Shown piece after piece: positions 50,932 to 64,000 of a DNA stretch of 64,000 bases (positions are counted from its first letter, which is position 1; each line of letters starts with the position of its first letter). A program made the translations under genes and the position numbers. Below the pieces are notes generated by a model. That model saw nothing but the letters and a program-made list of their open reading frames with translations. It was not told the DNA's origin and searched no databases. Source of the DNA: Krasilnikovozyma curviuscula (Eukaryota; Basidiomycota; Tremellomycetes; Cystofilobasidiales; Mrakiaceae); NCBI GenBank assembly GCA_014825775.1, contig MVAQ01000070.1, forward strand, positions 1 to 64,000. Direction: 5' to 3'.

Positions 50932-52206
50932 GTTTCTGAGATTCGAGAAACAGAGGCTGTGGTTGTAAGGCTGGACTCACAGATCAGTCGACCTGGCATC
51001 GTTGCAAGGGTGAGCTGGTCGCACCTTCTCCCATCACATAGCAAAGACTGCGTGACCCCTTCATACTGATCAATAGGGAAACCTTTGGTTGAATCAGCAA
51101 GAACCTCAGGCTTTCCAGTTGTTATGCTTGTCCCCGTCAATCCTGGTGCGCGCGACCCGCTACACATCTATTTACGATACGACGCGCAACATTGCAACAT
51201 TTTACTTATGCAAATTCTGAGTTTGTGGCCTTACAAAGAGCCCCGAAAGGAAGGTCTAGTATAAAAAGAAACTTAAGCACCAAAAACAAAGTACGGTACT
51301 GCGCGTGTTCGTTGCTTTCTAACTGCGACAGGATACGCTTTCCAGTGGCCATGCCGCCGCTCTCTTTTCCAGATAGTTTCTCAGATATCAAGCAACGTAC
51401 AGAGGGAGATCTCAACTACATCTTTGCTCAAATTAGAGTCCAAGCTCATTGCAGACACCCCCTTGCCTCTGCAAGCGCTTCGTCTGTAACAAGAATGCTG
51501 TCTTGACGGCGCTATACAACTTTGAAGAGATCGGGAGAGTCTAACACTTCCAGAAGGAATTCGAGTATTATTTAAAATGTAAAATTTTTTATGTCTTAAT
51601 CCTTTCATTCGTCTTCCAACATCAGTTCCTCCTTTTCCATCTTTGTTTACAAGATCGGCAAGTCATATCCTCCACAGCAAAATATCCCTAATTTCCTCTT
51701 TCTTTTTTCCAGGAAGAGTTACCATCTTGTAAAAAAAGAAAACTGCGTTGTTCCACTCAGTCCTTCGAGCAAGATACCGGGCCGAGGGGTATCTCAGCTG
51801 GCAGCGATGCCCACAGCCGCAGGTTGCATAGCGCATCAAGCTCTTGTTCTTCGCATGCCCACCGCTTGGATCGCGTTACACGCTTAATTTGAGAGTTTCT
51901 TATTTCTTACCAGCTAGCTGTGTGGGACAGAAAATATTGCGAATCTCAGATATTTCCCTGGTTCGCCTGAGCGTGAAGGGGCCAAATCTGACACGGTGTG
52001 CGTGCAACCAACCCCCCAACGAAAGGTTCACCTTTCTTATTCTTCCCCCAAATCCTCAAACAGCAGTACTGGTGGGTTCCTGTACCAAGTGGAGGATCAG
52101 AGCTCACCTGGAGGTGGTGTCGAAGAGATCTGGTGAAAAATGAGCCACGCCTTGCTGTACGTCCCCTTCCTGTTCTTAGCTAGGACTCCTGTCTCGAAAA
52201 GACACA
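50932..52206. promoter_or_regulatory. Divergent promoter region synaptojanin / PIK1
   Basis: 1.27 kb between divergent ATGs, the longest shared upstream region here. Near 50980 a minus-strand GTGAGTCC donor suggests a leader intron for the phosphatase gene. The plus-strand side has pyrimidine-rich runs (about 51640-51720), as expected upstream of PIK1. No further gene is supported. Confidence 0.4.
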
Positions 52207-55200
52207 ATGGGCTGGCCACTCGAGAGCTCTGTACTGAATATCCTCTACGTCATATCGTGTGCAAACAACAGGCTACGGCTGTTTCTTTCGCCCTTCTTTT
52301 CGGTGCACGTCGCGATCCAATACCTCAAGACTTATCCGGCTAGCATAGGAATCACCCATTACCTCACTGGACGACTGAGATGCATGCCCACGAGGGAAGT
52401 CGAGTTCTACTGGCCTCAGCTATGGTAAGTTTCAATGTCTGTTGGGAGGGGAGGAGTAGTAATTTCGTGCGAGCTAACCAGTCTTTTCCGCTGGCGATTT
52501 CATCTTCGTCTTGTTTTGTCAACCAAAGTCACTTGCTGATCACTCGACCTACTGATTCAAATGCACTGGAATGCTTTATCCTAGAGAGAGCAGAAGAAAG
52601 TACCCATTCTGCTATGCTGGTACGTTCGACTTCTCTGTTTTTTGCAGCTCGCAGCTCCTTGCTCCCAAATCGCTCGACTAACGTCAGGCCGTGTCTCCGG
52701 CTGTAGACTTTCTGGTTCATGCAGGCTGCACTCTGTGATCTTGCCCCATCTCGTATAGCACATCCACGAGCATTTCTGGTCTGCCAACGTGTCTTGCTTA
52801 AATGTCACGAAATCATCTTCGGCGACCCACCACCCCCACCTCAACATCCTTACCAATCACAACCTCTTCGAAGAACTCTCAGCGCTACGTCTCTGAAAGA
52901 GGGTATTTCGTCCATAGCCGCTTCGCTGAGAGGAGGTAAAGTAAAAAATCACATCGCGCCGGCAGTCGTTGGGATGAGCGTGATGTTGGCCAGTGCTCCT
53001 GGAACAACAGCTTTGATCGAAACTGTTGGTGCGGTAGCAGTCACTCAGGGTCAACGAGAGAGAGACACTGGTGTGGATGCTGGTATTGGAGAACGGGGTT
53101 TAGAAAGAGTGATTGGGAAGCGAATTGAAGGTGCTGAGGGACCTCGCGGTGGCGAAATGACAGAAAACGGACCTGAGAGTGGTGAGGTGAGCGATGAGGA
53201 CGCCTCTGATTACAGAAGTGAGTATGATGAAGCACCCGCTTTGGCCAATTCACAACGCACCGCTCTTGGGAATGGCCTGTCACCGCACTCTGCAAAATAC
53301 TGGAAGGACCCTACGGCACTAAACGTACCAAACTCAACTTCGCTCTCAAGAAGCTTCTCTTCCCATCCATCTTCCAACCCTTCAAGTGCTCGTCCAATCC
53401 CTGCCTCATCAAGACAACACAGGAAGTCAAAACACCATCCAACCCACCAGTCAGTCTCTCCAACTGCATCCTCCTTCCCTTTCACTCCGACTTCCACACA
53501 GAACTCCAAGCCTGTCGACCCTTTCGAACAAGAGGATTCACCACATGATACATTGAAGTCACGTCGTGATATTCTGAGATCTTCGTCGCATCTCAGAACA
53601 AGCTCTTATTCAGACCATCCACCATCAAAATCAGTCCCATCGTTCCACGGAGCATCTCCAAGATCGCCTACCCACTACTCACTCGTAGGTGAATATTCCA
53701 TCCAAAACACCCCGGAATACCTTCTCAGCAGATACCCACCGTCAGCCCAGACGAGAATGCTTCGCAGCCATTACCTTCGAAGTGAAGTCAGGTTCCTTAT
53801 CTCATTGGAAGAGATTTGTAACCGACTTCTGGTGATACCCAAACCTGCTCGGCTGAGTGCTTTGAGAGCTGAGCTGACGAGTCTAAATCACCTCCTACCA
53901 GCAGAAGTAGGTCTACTTTTCTACTCCAACACACTCTTTATTTGCTGATTCCATTGTGTTGTAGGTGTGTATGCCTACTTGGTGTGCTGCTGATCATGGT
54001 CACGAAGAGGGAGGTGAAACTGCTGCCGGAGCTGCACTCCAAGCTCGAGGCGACCACGACCCGAAGTCAAAGACCAAAGCTCATGACCGCATAGTTAGGA
54101 TATCCCCGGGAGATGCGGTGGTACTTAACTCGGCGGAAAGATGTCCGTTCCTCATTCATGTGGAGATTCTAATTGGAGATCTGGACTTTGATCCGACGAA
54201 GAGGGCGAATCGAGAGCTGCTGAAGAAGATAGTCACTGGGGAAGAACAAGGGAAGGGTATGGGTGCCTTTGCCAAGAGGTTAGAGAGTGTCGTAGTTGCG
54301 ACAGAAGTCAGCAACACCCACCATCAAGGCAATAGTGCGGAACCCTCTAAGCTTCTCTCCACCATCATGCCAGAACCAGCCTATCAACCAGACTTGGAAG
54401 AAGTTGACCTTGTGGAGCAGATCTACGGAAATGGTGTGTCCATCAAGGATGAGGCATTCGAACCGGACGAGACATTCCCAGCCCCGTCAGCTCCAAAGAA
54501 CAAAGCCGTCGACATTGCTGTGTGGGGTAGCAGCGACGATGTAGGCTGGACATCTTCTGCGTCAACATCTCGACCCATGACACCAGCGACATCTCGATCC
54601 TTCTCATTCACAGGCGAACCTCTTGACAACGGGCATCCACTTACAGACTCCCCCAGCTTCAAATCTCCCGCACTGGGTAACGCATCCACTTTCTCCTCAC
54701 CCACTCGAATCTCATCATCTAATGCCCATCCCCACCGCAACATCACCCTCGATGACTACTCCGACCGCATGCGAACTGCTGCCGTAATGCTTGCCCAGCT
54801 CAACTCGACGCTGATCAAAGAACCTGTGACCCGAGCACTGCCTGGAGATATCCCACCCCCGCCCGCCCCAACTGGTGCTTTGGGCTGGCTCCCTGGCGCC
54901 GGCTGGACTCGAAGTGGTGGTAGCTCTTCTGGTCAACAACCCAGCAACGAGTCTCCACATGCAACTGGTGCAACTCGAATGAAACTTCAACCGATTGAGG
55001 CAGCCGCTATTCGGGATAGGATCATGAAGGAGATGATCGCTTTGGAGGAGGAACGCGTGGAGAGGATGGCTGAGAGAGTTGATGATATTGGCTCTTTGCC
55101 TCAAAGCACCGAGAATGGTAAACCTGTGGAGGATGAGGGAATTGTGCGGAGGGAACTCAGTAAATCTGATCCTTCGGCAGCAGTCTTCTCAGAGTCATGG

Positions 55201-56287
55201 ACAGCAAAAAAATCACGTATCAAGGCGGCTTCTCCTTGGGGCCACTTAGCCAATTGGGACGTTCTTTCTGTTATTGTCAAAACGGGAGCAGATCTGCGGC
55301 AGGAACAATTTGCAACTCAGTTGATTGAGCGATTTATGAGGATTTGGGCTGCTGAAAAGTGCTCATGCTGGGTTCGATAGTAAGTAATCATTTCGTCTCT
55401 TTATGTGATTCCGATTGCACTAACATTCTTTTGTATTCAGTTTCCGAATTCTCATTACTGGCGATAATTCCGGTCTAGTCGAAACTATCACGGACTCGGT
55501 GTCAGTGCACTCAATAAAAAAGGCAGAATACGGGCGGAGACTGAATCAAGGCACTGGTGGTCTGGGCCACGTTAGTCTGCTGGATCATTTCATCAACGTG
55601 AGTTTCTATCATTTTTTGAGAAGCGACGACTGCACACTTATCCATTGTCATCTTTCTTACTTACAGACCTACGGCGATCCAAAGTCAGGACGCTTCGCAC
55701 GAGCTCAACACAACTTCATTAAATCTCTGGCTGGATACTCCGTCGTCACCTATCTCCTTCAGATCAAAGATCGACACAACGGAAACATCCTGGTGGACAG
55801 AGATGGCCACTGTATCCACATAGACTTCGGCTTCATGTTGACAAACTCTCCTGGAAACATGGGATTCGAAGCTGCGCCTTTCAAACTTACAATGGAATAT
55901 GTGGACATCATGGGAGGTCTGGGGTCGCCGGGCTTCAATTTATTCAAAAAGCTCTTCAAGGAAGGTTTTGAAGCTGCGAGGAAGCACTCTGATGAGATCA
56001 TCAGTAAGTCTTTAGGTCCTCGCTCCAGTTGAATCTTCAAACTGTTCTAATTGGCCTTCTTTCCTTCTTTAGCTATGGTCGATCTCATGGGCTATAATTC
56101 AAACCTTCCTTGCTTCGCTGCTTTAGGTGATCAAACTGCCACGCAGCTGCGCGATCGCTTCCAGTTGGGTTTGACTACCGCTGCGATTGACGAACACCTA
56201 GAGCGACTCGTCCTGAACTCGATCGGATCCAGTTGGACCAGACTTTACGACTCATACCAGTATTACAAAGAGAGCGTATTTGCTTAA
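52207..56287 (+). CDS. PIK1: Phosphatidylinositol 4-kinase Pik1 (PI4K III beta)
   Basis: Makes PI4P at the Golgi and nucleus for secretion and as precursor of PI(4,5)P2. The start MGWPLESSVLNILYVIS at 52207 leads into the lipid-kinase-unique region (RLFLSPFFSVHVAIQYLKTY). A long S/P-rich middle follows (53000-53800 and 54400-55000, disordered). A second conserved segment reads RSEVRFLISLEEICNRLLVI, consistent with the Frq1/NCS-1 binding and helical region. The kinase core has LNSAERCPFLIHVEILIGDL, LSVIVKTGADLRQEQFATQL, FRILITGDNSGLVETITDSV, and HSIKKAEYG. Its catalytic loop is KDRHNGNILVDRDGH and the activation motif HIDFGFML; it continues with MEYVDIMGGLGSPGFNLFKK and MVDLMGYNSNLPCF. The ending DSYQYYKESVFA at 56287 is typical. 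An upstream coding exon cannot be excluded. More than 1100 residues. Confidence 0.93.
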
Positions 56288-56450
56288 AGCTCGACGAAGT
56301 TTCTTATCCTGTTAGGTTTGAATTCTTCACATGTCTTCGTAGACCGTTCAAAATTTGCAACGAATTTGGAGGTCCCTGTTTGCAAACTGTTGTACGATAG
56401 ATAGAATTGGGTAAACGTCTATGAACCACAAGCAAGAACTATCTATTCTG

Positions 56451-59220
<2,770 letters not shown>

Positions 59221-59478
59221 CCTTTCATGCCAGGCTTAAGTAGAGAACTCTTGAAGTGGATGAGGCGGGAGGTCAAAACGTGTCTGAACTCTCCTGAAGT
59301 AAGACTCGCCCCTTAACTTTCAAATAATTCCTGAAATACAGTCTAGGTAATAGTGATGGGTATCAAGTACAACTAATGTGGGTATATCTGCTCTATGCTC
59401 TGAATTCTAGGCTTCTTCTGTCGATGCTACGGCAAGGCGGGGAACAGCAGCTTCCACAGTTTTCACCATTGTTTCAAC

Positions 59479-61056
59479 CTATGATTCGTCCGCTGTCAGT
59501 GCCTTCATAGTAAGCTCGAAGAACAAGAAGGTAGACGCATTCTAGTGAAAGAGACAAGCAAGCGGGGGTCAGGAAAATTGTCGAGGAGTCGCTACCCTCA
59601 CCTATCTTCCAGCTAGGCACTGAAAATAGAGAACGCTAAAAGAGTCACAGTCGAAGTAAATACTCACTGCGAATGGTGATCTGATAAGAGTTGGACCCAA
59701 ACCGCTGAAGAAGCCTTTGATGCCCTGCGCTCTATACATCTTGACAGCGCAGTCAACCATACCATTGTATTTTTTGTCGGCACCAGCGAAGCCATCGGTC
59801 TGGATCTTGGATTTGATGACATCTACCGGATAGATAGCTTCAGATATCACCCTATATGTTAGTAAATTTGGACGGGATGATGGTGAGCACAGGCGGACGA
59901 GGAAAAGTAACATACAAGCCCAAAGCGCGTACCCAGCTGAAGCGCCGAAAATTACAGCCCAAATTGGAGATACTTCGGACTAGAGACGAGAAGGGCAAGA
60001 GATTATGAAAGAAGGAGCGACGAGCAACTGTTAGACAAGAACAGAATCTCTCGACAGACTGAAGCTGAACACTTACTCTCGTCAATCCTTGAACTCTCAT
60101 TTGCCTCTGTATCAGTGCTTCATACGCTAAGAAATAAGCACCGTATCCAACACCTTCCCTCCAGAGTGTCGGCACCTGTCCCTTGAAGATGCCCTGAATA
60201 CCATGAGCTTTGTATGTCTTCAATGCGAAGTCAAGTGGACCAGCATAGATTTTGGGGGTGGGCTGGGTTTGTAATCTGATTCGGACGTGTTCTACTGGAC
60301 CTGAGATGACAGAATTGGCGAGACCTGCGACGGCGCCAGCCGCGAAAAGTTGCGCTGAGGTGAAAGGAAAGCGGAGTCATTGAGAGAACAACGTTGAGGA
60401 TGAACACGTTTTGACCTACGGAATGAAAGTTCTGAAGCGCCATTCTGCTTGGCGAAGTATCGCTTTGTACCATTAAGTGCGGCAAACTGGATAGACACGC
60501 AGAGGCCTGAGAGTTCAAAGAAGATGTTACTCTCAATTTGAAGAATCAAATCAATCATGTAAAACTAAGGAACTCACCAATACCCAGGAGAGGAGTGAGG
60601 GTTCCCTTGTAGAACGCTAGAGGACCTTCGTTCTTGAAGACGATTTGAGTGCAATCAATCATGCTCTTATAGGTACCTGGGGGACTCGTCTGCATTCTAA
60701 CCTTGACCAGATCGAAAGGTTGGCCAACGAGGACCTGAGCAATACCACCGACAGTCTGTAAGGACGCAAAGCAAAGTTAAAGTCCGTCAGTAAACGCGCT
60801 CGCACGACATGAATTTGCTAGCTTAAGCAGCTGTTCCAAGCTCTGTAAATGTCCTGAAGAGGCCTCAGAAATTAAGATCCCACACTCAGGCTATTGAAAG
60901 GAGCTCTTGGGCCTTTTAAAGTCCAGCTGCTACGCTCGAGTGACGAATAAAAAGGGCACTCACTCCTGCCGTCAAATCGTTGAACGTCTGAGAAGTTTTG
61001 GACTTCTTAGGCGTTTTGATAGGCATAGCGTTGATGAGACGCTCTGGATCAGCCAT
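59479..61056 (-). CDS. Mitochondrial carrier family protein (YMC1/CRC1-like)
   Basis: A six-helix inner mitochondrial membrane carrier. It starts MADPERLINAMPIKTPKK at 61056. Three carrier repeats are present with signatures QPFDLVKVRMQ, GPVEHVRIRLQ and YPVDVIKSKIQ, each followed by a G-rich second helix (GTLTPLLGIGLCVSIQF; GQVPTLWREGVGYGAYFLAY; GLGPTLIRSPFANASTFLFF). The GTLTPLLGIG/CVSIQF segment and EALIQRQM fit the YMC1/YMC2 or carnitine-carrier branch (amino acid, carnitine or oleate transport). The substrate cannot be fixed from sequence. The last transmembrane exon reads ELTMKALTADES and then TAG at 59479-59481. The same frame stays open for 23 more codons to a second TAG at 59407 (end AVASTEEA); see findings. 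About eight exons, around 300 residues to the first stop, the usual carrier length. Confidence 0.87.
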
Positions 61057-61774
61057 CTATCTGGATGTACGTGAGGTGACTGGTGAGGATTAAGTCAATT
61101 TTCTCTGTGTTTGATTCGTCTTAAAAAAAATTGTGTTTTCGTGGCGGTTTGCAAGTAGATACAAGATAGAAACTCTTTAAGTGTACAGGACAAAGAGAGG
61201 ATGATGTTGTATAGTGGCTGGGAAAGCTTCAACTGAGCAGGATTTTTGGTGTTTGTTTTGATTGTGTCATGGCCCGCCACGTCCGTCAGCTTCTACTTTT
61301 AATCTCGGCAAAACTAAGAGCAGATCAGGCACTCCTGGTGTATCAAGAAGTTTGAGGCATCCCTGTAGATCGGCTGATAGTCTCATTGGAAGACTGGATG
61401 GCATAGCCTCGCTGAGTCGCCGGGTGTTGGACAGCAGCAGCCGAAGTGGTACAGATGGGTTGAGAGACAGCTAACCAGAAAACAAGGTGAAAGTTTCTGT
61501 GGTGTATTTAGAGCTTCCTACGCGTTCCCTCTCGAATAAATCCGGTGAAACGGCTCTGGAATTGCAGTCGCGCTTGCAAATCCATGGAGCGGGTCATCGT
61601 TGTTCGTCGTTTTAAATTCCTATCCAGCTCTTCCTCTGAACAATTCTTGAATGTGAGTCCAGGATCTGCAATAGTTGATATTTTCCTAGCTGTGTCACTA
61701 ATCTGGTGGTCTCCCACATGGAACTCTGCTTCCCGATCTAACCAGCAGTCCTTGTAGCAGTCAGCTCCTTCACT
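61057..61774. promoter_or_regulatory. Divergent promoter region carrier / PNP1
   Basis: 718 bp between the minus-strand carrier start and the plus-strand PNP start. I see no supported gene. A poly-A/T patch lies near 61122-61130 and pyrimidine runs near 61080-61100. Confidence 0.4.
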
Positions 61775-63178
61775 ATGGCCCTTCACCACCCACACAAAGA
61801 CCAGTACCCATTTGAAGAGTCCCTTAAATCGATCCGTGACCAGCTACCAGAGTACTTCCACTCACCTCAGATTGGAATCATCTGTGGATCAGGTCTCGCT
61901 GGTTTGAGCGATTCGCTGATTGATAAAGTTGAGGTTGCATATAGCAGTGCTGCTGGATTCACTATCAGTACTGTACAAGGGTGAGTGTCAATGCTTATCT
62001 AGACGTTCTCTGAGCGTAACGTGGTGTAAGAAGGGTAGTACTGAAGGCAGCGATACGGTTCGGAGGAGATGTGTTCAAGCCATGGCTGACCTGCTTTCAA
62101 CGCCTGCACTGCTCTTGATGGTCTCTAGACATAAGTCAGCATTAGCTTTTGGGTTCTTAAAGTCGTCATCAGGTCAAAATGTGCCAGTCGTAGCGATGCT
62201 GGGTCGAGTGAGTAACGAATCTTCGCCACGCACACGGGTTCGCCATTCCTGATTGGACCTGTAACAGTTCCATCCATATGAAGGACACTCTTTAGCTTCT
62301 ACTGTATACCCCGTCAGAGTCATGAGCTTGCTGGGTGTAAGGAAGCTTATCATCACCAACGCTGCGGGTGGTTTGAATCCCAGCTTCGCCGTTGGAACTA
62401 GTGAGTTCTACAAACCAATTACGAGTTGCATCTGTCTAATCTGTTTCTTTAAGTTGTTGTTGTGAACGATCACCTGTCGCTTCCCGGTCTTACTGTGAGC
62501 TCTATCCCTCCTCTGCAAGACAATTGCTCTCTACTAAGCAATGAATGCTCACTTAGGGTCTCAATCCACTTCTCGGAGCCCTCCCACCAGCCCCCTTTGA
62601 CCAACGTTTCGTGCCAATGTCCAACGCCTACTCTCTCGCCCTGCGTAAAACAGCCTTCCACGCTGCCGCGAACCTCAAGTTTCCCCGAGACGACATCCAG
62701 GAGGGTACCTACGCGTACGTATCGGGCCCGACTTATGAGTCCAGGACTGAGGGTAGAATGCTTCTGGCTATGGGAGCAGACTGTGTGGGTATGAGCACAG
62801 TCGGAGAGGTCATTGCTGCCACAGCTGCTGTGAGTGATCCTTTCGACATGGCATCGTGTTTCGGTGCTGAATATTTTGGATCTTCTCAAGGGAATGGAAG
62901 TTCTTGTTCTTTCTCTAGTGACCAACGCTGTGATTATCAGCAAACCACGTTCAGCTAGAGATGAGGTCGATGCTGAAGTTAGTCTTCCTTGACTGTCGCC
63001 TTGAGAACGCTTGCTGATATAGAACCATCTGCTTATAAAGCTTGCTGGTAAACCACTCCCGCCAGCACCAGTGGAAGAAGCCTCCCATGCTGAGGTCCTT
63101 GAAGTCGGAAAGAGGAAAGCTGATGCTGTCAGGAGTTTGGTCGAGGAGATTGTTTCTATCATCGGTGTTGATGCTTAG
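61775..63178 (+). CDS. PNP1: Purine nucleoside phosphorylase
   Basis: A cytosolic trimeric PNP that cleaves inosine and guanosine with phosphate to base plus ribose-1-phosphate in purine salvage. It starts [18 protein letters not shown] at 61775. Motifs: [16 protein letters not shown] (phosphate loop), [17 protein letters not shown] joined to [19 protein letters not shown], and [74 protein letters not shown], then [12 protein letters not shown] with the base-contacting Asn follow. It ends [12 protein letters not shown] at 63178. Several short introns interrupt conserved motifs (after TVQG, after MLGR, before GLNPLL). Length about 320 residues is usual. Divergent from the mitochondrial carrier gene. 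Confidence 0.94.
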
Positions 63179-63935
63179 AGGTGATGGGAATCAGAATTAG
63201 TGCGTCGGCAGTCAAATCTTCAATAGACAAATTGTAGGTGCGTAGGTGCATGTATTTATGACGATAGCTCGTTTCAAGGGCAACTGAGTGAGATAGAGAT
63301 CTCTTGTGCCAACTATTCGGAGAGGGCGCTCGTGTGTCTTGATAGAAAGAAACTCAGTAGCACGTTATCCAAAATGAACAAAATCTAAAGCCCTTCCCAA
63401 ACCAATACAGCTCTTTCCCATCAGTGTTTTCTAAGGAGAACTTCAGATATTTGTTTTGAACGCGCAAGTGCCCAACCATCTCTCAAGCCTCACTCAAACT
63501 TTTGAACTTTGCATTTCTTTTATCCCGAGAACTTTTCATTACATTAGATCCCACATCTCTACCATTCGAACCCTCTGGCAAGTCCTCCAATGACGATTTT
63601 TCATGGCCGTGGCGCGAGAACCTTCGAGAACGAAATTACTCGACTTTTCTCAGTTGCTTCGCAGCCCTAGTACCTTGCTTCCAACCAAACCCCTACAGTT
63701 TACTGGTAAGTTCTACCAAGTTCAACCAAACAGCCCACCTGCCCTATATAAAGAGCTTTTCAGAAACATCTTGCTGACTTCTTCTTTCTTTCACCTGCAT
63801 CATCACTTTTTACTGTCCATCTTGAAAAACCATCACCTCACTGTATCGATACTCACTTGCGATACCCAACCCCATTCAATACCAATCCAAATAGTAAACC
63901 CACCCTTTCTTACCTATCTATACATATAATTAACA
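63179..63935. other. PNP1 3' flank and promoter/leader of the last gene
   Basis: There is no complete gene. The right half is C/T-rich on the plus strand (about 63480-63900) and holds a TATA box, consistent with the promoter and 5' leader of the gene starting at 63936. Confidence 0.5.
63745..63752 (+). promoter_or_regulatory. TATA box of the last gene
   Basis: TATATAAA within CCCTATATAAAGAGC, about 185 bp before the ATG at 63936, with a long pyrimidine-rich leader between. A TATA box plus such a leader in this intron-rich, mostly TATA-less window points to a strongly or inducibly expressed gene. Confidence 0.6.
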
Positions 63936-64000
63936 ATGGCTGCCGGAAAAGGTGAGTGTATTACTCGCATCCCAACTTTTTTCTTTCGATGCGCTTCCGT
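63936..64000 (+). CDS. First exon of an unidentified gene, cut by the window edge
   Basis: ACA ATG GCT GCC is a good start context. The exon reads MAAGK plus one base (63936-63951), followed by the canonical donor GTGAGT. The rest lies outside the window. Small first exons like this are frequent in Tremellomycete ribosomal and other highly expressed genes, but six residues cannot name the protein. Confidence 0.55.
   Translation, partial: MAAGKGECITRIPTFFFRCAS

Noticed and set aside
51192..52143. Small plus-strand open frames in the synaptojanin/PIK1 promoter region
   Set aside because: They are short, in different frames and without domains; they fall in a region best explained as promoters and 5' leaders.

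Overview
This window is eukaryotic nuclear DNA from a fungus, most likely a basidiomycete yeast of the Tremellomycetes (Cryptococcus/Kwoniella-like). The reasons are very high intron density (most genes are cut by many GT..AG introns of about 45-100 nt), several exons shorter than 30 nt, compact intergenic spaces, and typical fungal proteins (IPC synthase, Pik1, RUM1/KDM5-type demethylase, Dpb11/Rad4). The lineage is inferred from style and gene content; no alignment was run. I see no bacterial, plasmid, CRISPR, insertion-sequence or viral element.

Layout. 1-350: a TATA box and a U2 spliceosomal snRNA gene (+). 0.7-12 kb: three genes on the minus strand, MCM6, a homeobox transcription factor, and a four-BRCT Dpb11/Rad4-type replication and checkpoint protein. 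12.6-19.3 kb: an unrecognised acidic protein, a membrane-anchored SGNH hydrolase and an SLC35F6-type transporter, all minus. 19.5-26.1 kb: APC3/CDC27, IPC synthase AUR1 and a mitochondrial thioredoxin, all minus. 26.2-28.3 kb: eIF4A-III/FAL1 (+), head to head with the thioredoxin gene, with 106 bp between the ATGs. 28.3-29.5 kb: a 1.2 kb gap without a confident gene. 29.5-31.1 kb: RPN8 (-). 31.4-41.1 kb: four plus-strand genes, a sterol-glucosyltransferase-like GT, a GT61 glycosyltransferase, zuotin and an MPDU1 homologue. 41.3-46.8 kb: a KDM5/RUM1 histone demethylase (-). 47.0-59.2 kb: synaptojanin-like phosphoinositide phosphatase (-), Pik1 PI 4-kinase (+) and type II PI 4-kinase (-). 59.4-63.2 kb: a YMC1-like mitochondrial carrier (-) and purine nucleoside phosphorylase (+). 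At the right edge the first exon of another plus-strand gene begins behind a TATA box.

Functional links. MCM6 and Dpb11/Rad4 both act at replication origins. RPN8 and APC3 both belong to the ubiquitin-proteasome route. Three consecutive genes (synaptojanin, Pik1, type II PI4K) make or remove PI4P and related lipids, and AUR1 elsewhere in the window consumes phosphatidylinositol. Glycan and lipid-sugar genes (SGNH hydrolase, two adjacent glycosyltransferases, MPDU1) recur. Several key motifs (homeodomain recognition helix, thioredoxin active site, SGNH block I, eIF4A3 N-terminus) lie on 10-30 nt exons, so gene finders may break these genes. Exon boundaries given here were spliced by eye from GT/AG signals plus family motifs. 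Protein lengths are estimates.
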